The notes under the pieces are model-generated. The model was not told the DNA's origin and did no database searches. It saw nothing but the letters and a program-made list of their open reading frames with translations. This document shows positions 52,781-62,095 of a stretch of DNA of 64,000 nt, piece after piece (the stretch's first letter is position 1; every line of letters starts with the position of its first letter). A program made the position numbers and the translations under genes. Source of the stretch: Nitrospira sp. (GTDB taxonomy: Bacteria; Nitrospirota; Nitrospiria; Nitrospirales; Nitrospiraceae). The stretch spans positions 3,982,800 to 4,046,799 of the forward strand of contig CP126122.1 in assembly GCA_030123565.1 (NCBI GenBank), in the 5' to 3' direction.

Positions 52781-53392
52781 ATGTACAGCATGAGTGTTGA
52801 TCAGCAAGGACTGTTGGCGAAGCTGGTGCGAGAACTCGTGCGATTGCCCGGCATCGGGCAAAAAAGCGCGCAGCGGCTGGCCTTTCATTTGTTGAAGGCG
52901 GAACGGGACGATGCTTTGCGCTTGGCCGAGGCGATTCAGGCCGTGAAGGACGGGTTGTCGTTTTGTCGCCAATGCCGCAATATCGCCGAAGGGGAACTCT
53001 GCGAGTTCTGCCGGGACCAAAAGCGGGATCGGAGCAAGATCCTCGTGGTCGAGGAACCGAGCACGCTCTATGCCATCGAACGGGCCGGGGGGTATCGAGG
53101 CCTGTATCACGTCCTGCTCGGGACCCTGTCGCCTCTGGATGGCGTCGGGCCCTCGGACATTCGTGCCGAGGAATTGCTCGACCGGGTCAAGGCGGGAGGA
53201 GTGGAAGAGGTCATCGTCGCCACCAACCCCACCATCGAGGGCGAAGCGACCGCCATCTATTTGACCAGGTTGCTGAAGCCGCACCACGTGCGGGTCTCTC
53301 GGATTGCCTATGGAATTCCCGTCGGAATGGACATCGAGTACGCGGACGAAGTCACCCTTGTGAAGTCGATCGAAGGCAGGCGGGATCTCTGA
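52781..53392 (+). CDS. recR: recombination mediator RecR
   Basis: Works with RecF/RecO in loading RecA at gaps. 203 aa (or 200 from the ATG at 52790). A helix-hairpin-helix region (VRLPGIGQKSAQRLAFHLL), a C4 zinc finger (CRQCRNIAEGELCEFC) and a Toprim domain (ILVVEEPSTLYAIERAG, then ATNPTIEGEATAIYL) are all intact. Third in the dnaX-ybaB-recR order. Confidence 0.97.
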   Translation: MYSMSVDQQGLLAKLVRELVRLPGIGQKSAQRLAFHLLKAERDDALRLAEAIQAVKDGLSFCRQCRNIAEGELCEFCRDQKRDRSKILVVEEPSTLYAIERAGGYRGLYHVLLGTLSPLDGVGPSDIRAEELLDRVKAGGVEEVIVATNPTIEGEATAIYLTRLLKPHHVRVSRIAYGIPVGMDIEYADEVTLVKSIEGRRDL

Positions 53393-53541
53393 AGCAAGCA
53401 TCAGGTTTCAAGGGGAGATCAGAGCGGGAACGTCGGCCGCGGTCCTGCGAGGGCGTATCGGAGGAGAATCATTGACCCCCTTCATTTGAGACTGGTATAG
53501 TGAAATTTCCTTGTACGGTCTGGGGTGAGATCGAGTAGTCG

Positions 53542-53949
53542 ATGAAGACTCCTGCGAAGAAGACCACGACAGAGCGACGGAAGCCCGCCAAGCCGAATGG
53601 GGTGAAATATCCCGACATCTTGCGGGACCTTGAGGGCCAACGCGCGGCAATTTTGGCGGAAGCCGGAGTGGTGTTGACGAATCCGACCGGTTTGGAAATT
53701 TTTCCGGACGTGAGCGACCAGGCTTCAGCCGAGGCAGACCAACACTTTTCTTTTCGTATTCGAGAGCGGGAACGGAAACTGCTCAAAAAGATCGACGAAG
53801 CGCTGAATCGCCTCGCAACACAGACCTACGGCATTTGCGAGCGCTGCAACGGCGATATCCCCTACAAGCGCCTGAAAGCTCGTCCGGTCACCACGCTCTG
53901 TATCGAGTGCAAGACAAATCAGGAAGAAGAAGAGAAGTCTCGCCGTTGA
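53542..53949 (+). CDS. DksA/TraR-type zinc-finger protein
   Basis: 135 aa. The N-terminal basic region (MKTPAKKTTTERRKP) is followed by a coiled-coil hairpin. Its tip region reads PDVSDQASAEAD, close to the DksA tip sequence. The C4 zinc finger is Cys99-x2-Cys102 and Cys120-x2-Cys123. DksA-type proteins bind RNA polymerase in the secondary channel and modify the stringent response. It could be DksA itself or a paralogue. Confidence 0.87.
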   Translation: MKTPAKKTTTERRKPAKPNGVKYPDILRDLEGQRAAILAEAGVVLTNPTGLEIFPDVSDQASAEADQHFSFRIRERERKLLKKIDEALNRLATQTYGICERCNGDIPYKRLKARPVTTLCIECKTNQEEEEKSRR

Positions 53950-53976
53950 TCCCACTGTTTCTGCCGTCTACCCGTC

Positions 53977-55119
53977 CTAGTGTTTCAGCTCTTTCACACG
54001 TTTCTTGGCCAAGGCCGAGCGATCCTCCTCTTCCGGATCTCCCTCAACGATCGCCAGGTAGGTTTCGTATTCGGTGATGGCGCGACGGGGATTGTCACGT
54101 TCGATCGTTTCGGCCAGGTTGAACCGCGCCCTGGCATAGTTGGGGCGCAGCGACACGGCTTTCTCGAACGACGCGAGCGCGTTCTTCCTGTCGCCGAGTT
54201 TGGCGTAGACGGCGCCCAGGTTGTTCACGACTTCGGGTGTGTTGGGACGCAGCGTGAGCGATTGCAGCATTTCAGCCTTGGCCTTCTCCAGGTTGCCGGC
54301 GGCTTCCCATGACACGCCCAATCGATGGTGCAACTCGGCCTGCCAGACCTTGTTCGTGAAGCCGCTGGTCGCTGCCTTCTGATATGCATCGAGCGCGACC
54401 TTATCGTTCTTGGTCCCGCAATAGGCAAGCTGCGCCGTCTGGCCGCGGGCGAACTGTTGAAGGGATGAAAACGGCTCCTTGTCTTCCGCCCCCTGCCTGT
54501 CGAGGTGTTGTCCGCCTGGTTGCTGACCGGTCTGGCGGAGGCGGTCAAGAAATTCTTTGCGGTAGGGAGAAAACAGTTTCACGTAGGGATCGATCGTAAA
54601 GGAGGCTTCGAGGAGGCGCGGAGCGGATCGGTCGCCCAGCACAAGATACCGGGTCGTGGTTTTTTCGTCCCCCGTGTCGTAGAGGAGGCTGGTCTCCATA
54701 TTTTGTCGATCGGCCAGTTGCGCGACCGTCAGGTAGAACTCCAGGCTTGGTTTGAGCTGGGAAAGGGTATAGCGGAGCGTTTTATAGGGTGCGAGATCGA
54801 GCCCGGAGCGAAAGACGAACAATGTCCCGACCAATGTGCCGTCCTCGTCGAAGAAGTACGACTCCTCACCCTTGGAGAGACTCTGCTCCGGCGGGATTCG
54901 AAGTTCCTCGCCGCTGCCCCACGCTTGGGTGCTGGGAACGACCGAGGGGTGCTTCTCAAGGAAAGTTGCGCGTGAATCGCAGAGTTTTGTGGCCCTCAGC
55001 AGGTCGAGGTCGCTTTCCGAGGGCGGCAGCGGTGGGCGTGGCGGCGGCGGAGTCTCACAGCCGGCCCACAGTAGGCAGAGGGTGCAGAGTACGGACAGCA
55101 GGGATCGCCGACGATGCAT
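53977..55119 (-). CDS. TPR-repeat lipoprotein
   Basis: 380 aa from the ATG at 55119; in-frame starts at 55140 and 55167 are possible. A signal peptide ends at the lipobox LWAGC. The N-terminal ~200 residues have no recognised domain (SLSKGEESYFFDEDGTLVGTLFVF). The C-terminal part has about three TPR units (for example TPEVVNNLGAVYAKLGDRKNALASFEKAVSLRPN). A membrane-anchored scaffold is likely. It converges with the DksA-type gene, stops 27 bp apart. Confidence 0.83.
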   Translation of the reverse strand: MHRRRSLLSVLCTLCLLWAGCETPPPPRPPLPPSESDLDLLRATKLCDSRATFLEKHPSVVPSTQAWGSGEELRIPPEQSLSKGEESYFFDEDGTLVGTLFVFRSGLDLAPYKTLRYTLSQLKPSLEFYLTVAQLADRQNMETSLLYDTGDEKTTTRYLVLGDRSAPRLLEASFTIDPYVKLFSPYRKEFLDRLRQTGQQPGGQHLDRQGAEDKEPFSSLQQFARGQTAQLAYCGTKNDKVALDAYQKAATSGFTNKVWQAELHHRLGVSWEAAGNLEKAKAEMLQSLTLRPNTPEVVNNLGAVYAKLGDRKNALASFEKAVSLRPNYARARFNLAETIERDNPRRAITEYETYLAIVEGDPEEEDRSALAKKRVKELKH

Positions 55120-55274
55120 GGTCTGAATTCCAGGTCCCATTCCAAGGTAGCGAATGGGGCTGAGCATACCTTAAACGGCGAATCAGATGCGAATGGCAGT
55201 GTGTGGAGGGCAGGAAGGAGAAGGTCCTCCCTCACCGGCCGGAGTTGTCCTGGCCGGTGAGGCATCGGACGAGA

Positions 55275-55604
55275 TTATCGACGCTGCGAATCGATCATGG
55301 AGTCTTCGGCGGTATACCCGAAGAGATAGGGGGCGTGACGGCCGATGGCATACAGCGGGCGGTTCACGGTGTAGTCAACGACCTGACCGACCGGGTGAAG
55401 GATGAATCCCATCCAGCGGTAAGGGTTGTCGTTGGCCTGCGCCGCAGCGGCAGGATCGGAATAGACCAGCGAGGTACTGTCCATCGCACTATAAATGCTG
55501 AGCGGCGCATTGTAGGTTTGATCTTGCATGGTCGCTTGATTGGCGCTCGAACAGCCGGTCGTCATCACAAGTCCCAATATGATCGTTGCCACAGTCCCGC
55601 GCAT
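55275..55604 (-). CDS. small lipoprotein
   Basis: 109 aa from the ATG at 55604. The signal peptide ends in the lipobox MTTGC. The mature part is Ala/Tyr-rich with NPYRWMGFILHPVGQVVDYTVNRPLYAIGRHAPYLFGY, a Tyr/Pro-rich patch that recurs in similar small envelope lipoproteins. Function unknown. It stands alone. Confidence 0.72.
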   Translation of the reverse strand: MRGTVATIILGLVMTTGCSSANQATMQDQTYNAPLSIYSAMDSTSLVYSDPAAAAQANDNPYRWMGFILHPVGQVVDYTVNRPLYAIGRHAPYLFGYTAEDSMIDSQRR

Positions 55605-55782
55605 ACAATTCCTCTCTTTCTTCTGTAGGAACATTCGAAAAGACGAAGCCTGTTCCTCGTGAGAAAAGTCTAGCGCAGGGTGTCTATTCTGTCCAGTCGA
55701 GGGTTGCCTCCGGCCTTGCAGAGGATGAGAGAGTAGGGAGGTGTTATAGAAATGGAAAGGTGCTGTCGAGGGTTTGGAAGGA

Positions 55783-55857
55783 TGGTGGGCGATACTGGTA
55801 TCGAACCAGTGGCCTCTTCCGTGTGAAGGAAGCGCTCTCCCCCTGAGCTAATCGCCC
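55783..55857 (-). tRNA. tRNA-Val (anticodon CAC)
   Basis: 75-nt tRNA on the minus strand: acceptor GGGCGAT/ATCGCCC, D-arm TAGCTCAGGGGGAGAGC, anticodon loop TTCACAC, T-arm ACTGGTTCGATACCAGT, encoded ACCA. Confidence 0.95.
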
Positions 55858-56056
55858 ACGCGGCCAGAGTCTACCATGGTCCTGCGAAACGGAGCAACAA
55901 ACCCATGGGGTTTCCTGTATCCTTGCGCCCGGTCGCCGTTCTTCAATGTGTCGCGCTGCCGAGTGATTTCTCTCGGCTGGGCCGGCCGTTTCTTGACATC
56001 GAGAAAAGACGATTCTTACAATGGGCTTCCTTCCACATTTCAAAGGCTTCCCATCC

Positions 56057-57373
56057 ATGCGTGAAGACATTGTGATCATCGGCGGCGGCTTGGCTGGCTC
56101 GGAAGCGGCCTGGCAAGCGGCCAATCGTGGGGCCAAGGTGACCCTCTACGAAATGCGACCGAAAGAGATGACCAAGGCCCATAAGACCGGGGATTTGGCG
56201 GAATTAGTGTGCTCGAATTCCCTCGGGTCGGCCGACCCCCTCAACGCCCCCGGTATTTTGAAGGGTGAGATGCGCCGCTTGAATTCCCTGATCATTCGCG
56301 CGGCGGAGCAAGCGCGCGTGCCGGCCGGCTCGGCGTTGGCGGTGGATCGCGGGCAGTTCGCCCGTGCCATCACGCAGGCATTGGAAGGCCATCCCAATAT
56401 TCGGATCCTTCGCGAAGAGGTGACGGAGATCCCGCAGGATGCCGTCAGCATCGTTGCGACAGGCCCCTTGACCTCCGAGAAGTTGTCGAAGGCCATCAGC
56501 GACCTGACGCACGAACGGCATCTGTATTTCTTTGACGCGATTTCTCCCATCATCGATGCCGATTCCATCAACATGGACATCGTCTATCGAGCCTCGCGGT
56601 ACGGCAAGGGGGGCGATGACTACCTGAATTGTCCATTGGATGAAGCGGCCTATCATGCCTTGTACGAGGCGATGCTGGCGGCGGAGAAGGTTCAGCCGAA
56701 AGAATTTGAAAAGATCGCCTATTTCGAAAGTTGCATTCCGATCGAGGTCATGGCCGAGCGGGGTCGGGAGACCATGCAGTTCGGGCCGCTGAAGCCCGTT
56801 GGGTTGGAACATCCGAAGACAGGCCTGCGTCCCTATGCAGTGGTCCAATTGCGCACGGAGAATGTGCATGGGACCTGCTACAACATGGTCGGGTTCCAGA
56901 CCAAGCTGACTTACCCGGAGCAGCGCCGGGTCTTTCGCATGATTCCGGGGTTGGAACAGGCCGAGTTCCTGCGATTCGGCAGCCTGCATCGCAATACGTT
57001 CATCAATTCGCCGCAACTCCTGCGCGACACGTTGCAACTCAAGTCTCGAGGGACCGTCTTCTTTGCGGGGCAATTGGTCGGTGTGGAAGGCTACACGGAA
57101 TCCGCCGCCATGGGGGGGCTGGCCGGCATCAATGCCGCTCGAAGCCTGACCGGTGAGCCTCTCGTGACCCCGCCGCCGACCAGCGCCCATGGTTGTCTGA
57201 TGGCGCATATCACCAAGAGCGATCCGGCGCACTTTCAGCCGATGAATACGAATTTCGGCCTGTTCCCACCGGTCCCGGCCAAGACGCGCGACAAGGAGCA
57301 GAAGCGGCGTCTCATCCAACAACGAGCCGTTGAGGATTTTGACGCATGGATCGTGCAATCCGGGCTTTCTTAG
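56057..57373 (+). CDS. trmFO: tRNA (uracil-5-)-methyltransferase, folate- and FAD-dependent
   Basis: Methylates U54 of tRNA using methylenetetrahydrofolate and FADH2. 438 aa from the ATG at 56057 (the frame starts 12 codons earlier). The FAD-binding motif [13 protein letters not shown] opens the protein. The family-specific stretches [26 protein letters not shown] and [24 protein letters not shown] are present. The last 28 bp overlap the start of xerC. Confidence 0.96.
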   Translation: MREDIVIIGGGLAGSEAAWQAANRGAKVTLYEMRPKEMTKAHKTGDLAELVCSNSLGSADPLNAPGILKGEMRRLNSLIIRAAEQARVPAGSALAVDRGQFARAITQALEGHPNIRILREEVTEIPQDAVSIVATGPLTSEKLSKAISDLTHERHLYFFDAISPIIDADSINMDIVYRASRYGKGGDDYLNCPLDEAAYHALYEAMLAAEKVQPKEFEKIAYFESCIPIEVMAERGRETMQFGPLKPVGLEHPKTGLRPYAVVQLRTENVHGTCYNMVGFQTKLTYPEQRRVFRMIPGLEQAEFLRFGSLHRNTFINSPQLLRDTLQLKSRGTVFFAGQLVGVEGYTESAAMGGLAGINAARSLTGEPLVTPPPTSAHGCLMAHITKSDPAHFQPMNTNFGLFPPVPAKTRDKEQKRRLIQQRAVEDFDAWIVQSGLS

Positions 57374-58302
57374 AAGCCTTGGCCGTTCAGCAGGGCGCCT
57401 CACCCCAAACGATTCGTGCCTATAGGTCAGACTTGGCGCAGTTCCAGGCCTTCGCCCAGGAGTCCCTGAAGCATCGCGGGCCGTTGGTTCCCGAATCGGT
57501 GGAGCCGGCGTTGATCCGTGAGTTCCTCGCCGCCCGCGATCGTGAGGGCGACAAGAAGCCTTCCTTGGCGAGGAAACTGGCCTGTCTGCGCAGCTTCTTC
57601 CGGTACCTGGTTCGCGCCGGTCAACTGACGGTCAACCCGGCGGAGGAGGTGCGGGCGCCGAAATTGCCCAAACATCTTCCCTCCGTCCTCACGAAGGAGG
57701 ATGCCGGAGCCTTGATGGAATTTCCCATCGGTCAGGGGCGGGGCTCCTTGCGCGATCGGGCGATCCTGGAAACCCTCTATTCGACGGGGGCGCGGGTCAG
57801 CGAATTGGTCGGCATGAATTGCGACGACATCAGTCGCAGCGAAGGGGTCGTGCTGGTGCGAGGCAAGGGAGGCAAGGAACGCATCGTTCCACTCGGCAGC
57901 CTGGCCCTCGACGCCATTGACGCCTACCATGCGCAGGTTCCGAATGTGGCGGATCCTTCCTCTCATCGACTGTTAGGAACGACGGCCGTTTTCCGCAACA
58001 GCCGTGGCGGGCGATTGACCACCAGGACCATTGCGCGCATCGTGGCCAAATATTCCCGCCGGCTGACCGGCGGGACGATTCACCCCCATACCCTGCGCCA
58101 TTCGTTCGCGACGCATCTGCTGGATGGAGGGGCCGACTTGCGGGCGATCCAGGAAATGTTGGGGCATGCCTCGCTCAGTACCACGCAAAAATACACCCAC
58201 CTGGCGACGGACCAACTACTCGCACTGTACGACCGCACCCATCCCCGTGCAGTGAGCGCGATGGAGGCCAAGGGGGTTTCCAAGCAGAAGGGTTCGACAT
58301 GA
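57346..58302 (+). CDS. xerC: tyrosine recombinase XerC/XerD
   Basis: Site-specific recombinase that resolves chromosome dimers at dif. 318 aa. The N-terminal SAM-like core-binding domain (1-105) precedes the catalytic domain with Arg150, Lys174, His248, Arg251, His274 and Tyr283, the full active site. The short C-terminal tail is basic. It overlaps trmFO by 28 bp and hslV by 4 bp. The order trmFO-xerC-hslV-hslU also occurs in Bacillus, which supports the XerC assignment. Confidence 0.93.
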   Translation: MDRAIRAFLEALAVQQGASPQTIRAYRSDLAQFQAFAQESLKHRGPLVPESVEPALIREFLAARDREGDKKPSLARKLACLRSFFRYLVRAGQLTVNPAEEVRAPKLPKHLPSVLTKEDAGALMEFPIGQGRGSLRDRAILETLYSTGARVSELVGMNCDDISRSEGVVLVRGKGGKERIVPLGSLALDAIDAYHAQVPNVADPSSHRLLGTTAVFRNSRGGRLTTRTIARIVAKYSRRLTGGTIHPHTLRHSFATHLLDGGADLRAIQEMLGHASLSTTQKYTHLATDQLLALYDRTHPRAVSAMEAKGVSKQKGST

Positions 58303-58835
58303 AAATTCGATCCACGACGGTGCTCTGTGTGAGGCGAGGCAGCCAGGTGACGATGGGCTGCGACGGGCAGGTCACGGTCGGCACCACGGTGATGAAGCAC
58401 AACGCCAAGAAAATGCGGCGCATGCATGGAGATGCCGTGCTGGCAGGCTTTGCCGGGGCGACGGCAGACGCCTTCACCCTGTTCGAAAAGTTCGAGGCCA
58501 AGTTGGCGGAGTATCGCGGCAACCTGACCAGGGCCGCCGTGGAACTGGCGAAAGATTGGCGGACCGATCGCGTATTGCGGCGGCTGGAGGCGCTGTTGGC
58601 CGTCGCCGATCTCGACCACTCCTTCATTATTTCCGGAACGGGAGATGTAGTCGAGCCGGAAGACGGCATCCTGGCGATCGGATCCGGAGGCCCCTATGCA
58701 TTGGCCGCCGCGCGGGCCTTGCTGGGACATTCCGAACTGGCCGCCGAGCACGTGGTCAGGGAATCGCTGACGATCGCCGGCGGGATCGACATTTATACCA
58801 ACCAACAGATTGTCATCGAATCGCTCTCACGTTAG
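58299..58835 (+). CDS. hslV: ATP-dependent protease subunit HslV
   Basis: Proteolytic partner of HslU, a proteasome-like dodecamer. 178 aa. The N-terminus MKIRS precedes the twin threonines; after processing Thr6 would be the nucleophile. The proteobacterial form needs only Met removed, so here a short propeptide is predicted. The core [17 protein letters not shown] and [17 protein letters not shown] are typical. The ATG overlaps the xerC stop. Confidence 0.95.
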   Translation: MKIRSTTVLCVRRGSQVTMGCDGQVTVGTTVMKHNAKKMRRMHGDAVLAGFAGATADAFTLFEKFEAKLAEYRGNLTRAAVELAKDWRTDRVLRRLEALLAVADLDHSFIISGTGDVVEPEDGILAIGSGGPYALAAARALLGHSELAAEHVVRESLTIAGGIDIYTNQQIVIESLSR

Positions 58836-58846
58836 GATCAGCCGCC

Positions 58847-60250
58847 ATGACGACCGACCCCACGCCCCGCCCGCTCAACGTGAACAGTTTGACGCCCCGG
58901 CAGATCGTCGAAGCGCTGGATCGGTATGTGATCGGCCAGCAGGATGCCAAGCGCATGGTGGCGATTGCGCTCCGTAATCGCTGGCGCCGCCAGCAACTCG
59001 CTCCCGAGTTGCGTGATGAGGTGATGCCGAAGAACATCATCATGATCGGGCCGACCGGCGTGGGGAAGACGGAAATCGCCAGGCGGCTGGCGAAGCTCGC
59101 CGAGGCGCCGTTCATCAAGGTCGAGGCCTCGAAATTCACCGAGGTCGGCTATGTCGGGCGGGATGTGGAATCGATCATTCGCGACCTGACCGAGCTGGCG
59201 ATCAATCTGGTGAAGACGAAACATCTGGAGGATGTCCAAGAGAAGGCCTCGCGGCTCGGGGAGGAACGGCTCCTCGATCTCCTGCTGCCCGGCGCGTCCC
59301 CGCGTTCCGCTCCGACCGGATTCGATTACGCGACGCAGCGCACCGACGCTCCGGAGGCGGCGGAATCGCCCGATGCCACCAGATCCAAACTCCGACTGCA
59401 ACTGCGGGAAGGCAAGCTGGATCAGCGATCCGTGGAAGTGGAGGTGAAGGAACGGGCGTTGCCGTTGGGGCTGATTTCCAACGCGGGAGGCATGGAGGAA
59501 CTGGAAGGAAATTTGCGCGACATGCTGGGCGGCATGTTTCAAGGGAAGAAAAAGAAGCGGCTGATGAAGGTGCCTGAGGCGCTGAAACACCTCACCCAGG
59601 AAGAGGCACAGAAACTCATCGACATGGACGAGGTGGTCCGGGAAGCCATCACGAAGGTCGAGCAGACCGGCATTGTTTTTCTGGACGAGATCGACAAGAT
59701 CGCCGGTCGCGAGCGCACGATGGGGCCGGATGTATCGCGTGAAGGGGTGCAGCGAGACCTGCTGCCGATCGTGGAAGGCTCCACCGTCAGCACCAAACAT
59801 GGCGCCGTCCAGACGGACCATATTCTCTTCATCGCCGCCGGCGCGTTTCATGTCGCCAAACCGTCGGATTTGATTCCCGAACTCCAGGGGCGCTTTCCCA
59901 TCCGCGTCGAGCTGGCGCCCCTCACTAAAGAAGATTTCGTACGCATCCTGACCGAGCCGCGCGGGTCACTGGTCCGCCAATATCACGCGTTGATGGCGAC
60001 GGAGGGCCTCACGGTCGAATTTACGGATGAGGGGTTGGCGGAGATCGCGGCGACCGCGGTGCAGGTCAACGAGCGCACGGAAAATATCGGGGCCCGGCGT
60101 CTCTTTACGATCATGGAGCGGTTGCTCGAACAGGTGTCGTTCGACGGACCGGAGATGCGCGAGAAGACCGTCGTCGTGGATGCGGCCTATGTGCGGGAAC
60201 GTCTGCAGAACATCGTGAAGGATCAAGACCTGAGTCGGTATATTTTGTGA
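58847..60250 (+). CDS. hslU: ATP-dependent protease ATPase subunit HslU
   Basis: AAA+ unfoldase of the HslUV protease. 467 aa from the ATG at 58847. Walker [10 protein letters not shown], Walker [10 protein letters not shown], pore motif GYVGRDVES. The variable I-domain (about 120-250) is present. The C-terminus ends DLSRYIL, the sequence that docks into HslV. It is 11 bp after hslV. Confidence 0.97.
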   Translation: MTTDPTPRPLNVNSLTPRQIVEALDRYVIGQQDAKRMVAIALRNRWRRQQLAPELRDEVMPKNIIMIGPTGVGKTEIARRLAKLAEAPFIKVEASKFTEVGYVGRDVESIIRDLTELAINLVKTKHLEDVQEKASRLGEERLLDLLLPGASPRSAPTGFDYATQRTDAPEAAESPDATRSKLRLQLREGKLDQRSVEVEVKERALPLGLISNAGGMEELEGNLRDMLGGMFQGKKKKRLMKVPEALKHLTQEEAQKLIDMDEVVREAITKVEQTGIVFLDEIDKIAGRERTMGPDVSREGVQRDLLPIVEGSTVSTKHGAVQTDHILFIAAGAFHVAKPSDLIPELQGRFPIRVELAPLTKEDFVRILTEPRGSLVRQYHALMATEGLTVEFTDEGLAEIAATAVQVNERTENIGARRLFTIMERLLEQVSFDGPEMREKTVVVDAAYVRERLQNIVKDQDLSRYIL

Positions 60251-60281
60251 GCGGCAGGCCGGCGAGAGCGAGGAGCGAACG

Positions 60282-61178
60282 ATGAACAAACTGATCAAGA
60301 AAGCCGACGTGCTCATCGAGGCCTTGCCGTACATCCGCACTTTCAAGGGCAAGACCGTCGTGATCAAATACGGGGGGCATGCGATGACCGATGCCTCGCT
60401 CAAGGCGCGGTTCGCGCAGAACGTCGTCCTGTTGAAATACGTCGGGTTGAATCCGGTCATCGTGCACGGCGGCGGTCCTCAAATCGACCAGATGTTGGAT
60501 CGGTTGGGCATGGAGGCGAAATTTCGCCATGGGGTGCGGGTGACTGATGCCGCCACGATGGAGATCGTGGAGATGGTGCTGGCCGGCCGGATCAATATGG
60601 AAATCGTCGATCTCCTGAACCGGCACGGCGGACAGGCGGTCGGGCTCAGCGGCAAGGACGGCGGGTTGATGTTGACCAAGCCCTTGACGGCGAAGGCCTG
60701 GGCGGAGAGCATCGAAAAGGATATCGATGCCGGCGAAACCGATGCCGATTTCGGTTTCGTCGGTGACGTGAAGTCGATCGATCCCACGCTCCTCTTGAAA
60801 CTCCAGGAAGACAACTACATTCCGGTCATCGCGCCGATCGGGACCGATCGAGAGGGCAATACGTACAATATCAACGCCGACCTGGTGGCCGGAGCCATCG
60901 CCGCGGCGCTGAAGGCGGAAAAACTCGTGATGTTGACCGATGTGAAGGGCATCCGCGACGCCAATGGGCGACACCTCTCGACGGTCTCCCGCAAGGACGT
61001 GCAGCGCATGGTCAAGCGCGGCACCATCAGCGAGGGAATGCTGCCGAAGGTCCATGCTTGTCTGGATGCGCTGGCCGACGGCGTGGGTAAGGCGCACATC
61101 ATCGATGGCCGGGTGCCCCACGCCATTCTGTTGGAAATCTTTACCCACAAGGGCATCGGGACCGAGATCGTTGCATAA
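60282..61178 (+). CDS. argB: acetylglutamate kinase
   Basis: Phosphorylates N-acetylglutamate in arginine biosynthesis. 298 aa. The nucleotide and substrate motifs VIKYGGHAM, VHGGGPQID and NINADLVAGAIAAALKAEKLVMLTDVKGI are present. An N-terminal helix (MNKLIKKADVLIEALPYIRTF) as in feedback-inhibited hexameric enzymes is also present, so arginine control is likely. It is 31 bp after hslU. Confidence 0.97.
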   Translation: MNKLIKKADVLIEALPYIRTFKGKTVVIKYGGHAMTDASLKARFAQNVVLLKYVGLNPVIVHGGGPQIDQMLDRLGMEAKFRHGVRVTDAATMEIVEMVLAGRINMEIVDLLNRHGGQAVGLSGKDGGLMLTKPLTAKAWAESIEKDIDAGETDADFGFVGDVKSIDPTLLLKLQEDNYIPVIAPIGTDREGNTYNINADLVAGAIAAALKAEKLVMLTDVKGIRDANGRHLSTVSRKDVQRMVKRGTISEGMLPKVHACLDALADGVGKAHIIDGRVPHAILLEIFTHKGIGTEIVA

Positions 61179-61181
61179 CCC

Positions 61182-62036
61182 GTGACCCCACGGCTTCTCA
61201 CCCACCTGCAGGCACTGGTCGGCGAGCGGCATCCGGTGACGGCGCCGTCACACCTCCTCGCCGTCGAAGACTATCTGGCTGCGCAGTTCGCGTCCATGGG
61301 CTACCGGGTGACCAGCCATTCCTTCGAGTCCTCGAACGGAACCGCTCGCAATGTCGTGGCCACGCAGGAGGCGACTTCTGCGGTTTCTCATCTTCCACCG
61401 TTGCTGATCGGGGCTCATTACGATACGGTTTCCGGCTCGCCTGGGGCCGACGACAATGCAAGCGCGCTGGCGGTGTTGTTGGAAACGGCCCAGGTCATGA
61501 AGGACTCGTCATTCGAACGACCGCTTCGATTCGTCGCCTTCTGTCTTGAGGAGCAGGGCCTGTTGGGGAGTACCGCCTATGCGACCATGCTGCGACAGCA
61601 GCAGGAGACAATCGCCGGAGCGATCATCCTGGAATGTGTCGGCTATGCGCGGTCGGAAGAAGGGACCCAGCAGACCCCGCCCGGCGTGCCGCTGGCCGTT
61701 CCCACGGTCGGCAACTTCCTGGCCGTCGTCGGCAACCAGGCTTCACAGTCACTCACCGTGGCGGTCGAACAGGCGATGCGGTCGCATGTTGCGGTGGTGC
61801 CGTTGGTGGTGCCAGGCAACGGCGAATTGTTGCCGGATACCAGACGAAGCGACCATGCGGCGTTCTGGGAACAGGGATTTCCAGCAGTGATGTTGACCGA
61901 TACGGCGAATTTCAGGAACCCTCATTACCATCAGCCGACCGACCAGCTCGATACCTTGAACCTCGACTTCATGGGGCAAGTTGTGAACGGTCTCGCGGCG
62001 GTGGTGACTGAGTTGGCGAGTCATCCTTTCGCATAG
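61182..62036 (+). CDS. M28 family zinc peptidase
   Basis: 284 aa from a GTG 3 bp after argB. Metal-binding positions are visible: His in GAHYDTV, Asp in GADDNASALA, Glu-Glu in CLEEQGLLGS and His in PHYHQPTD. No signal peptide, so a cytoplasmic aminopeptidase is likely; substrate unknown. The short spacing suggests translation coupled to argB, but a link to arginine metabolism is not shown. Confidence 0.88.
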   Translation: MTPRLLTHLQALVGERHPVTAPSHLLAVEDYLAAQFASMGYRVTSHSFESSNGTARNVVATQEATSAVSHLPPLLIGAHYDTVSGSPGADDNASALAVLLETAQVMKDSSFERPLRFVAFCLEEQGLLGSTAYATMLRQQQETIAGAIILECVGYARSEEGTQQTPPGVPLAVPTVGNFLAVVGNQASQSLTVAVEQAMRSHVAVVPLVVPGNGELLPDTRRSDHAAFWEQGFPAVMLTDTANFRNPHYHQPTDQLDTLNLDFMGQVVNGLAAVVTELASHPFA

Positions 62037-62095
62037 CATTCACCCACCAAATTGACTAGACTCCGGCCAAGAGACCATTTCATACGGTTTGCAGG

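Noticed and set aside
56204-57403. 399-codon minus-strand frame
   Set aside because: Antisense to trmFO. The composition is that of a shadow frame.
60111-61232. 373-codon minus-strand frame
   Set aside because: Antisense to hslU and argB, both certain.
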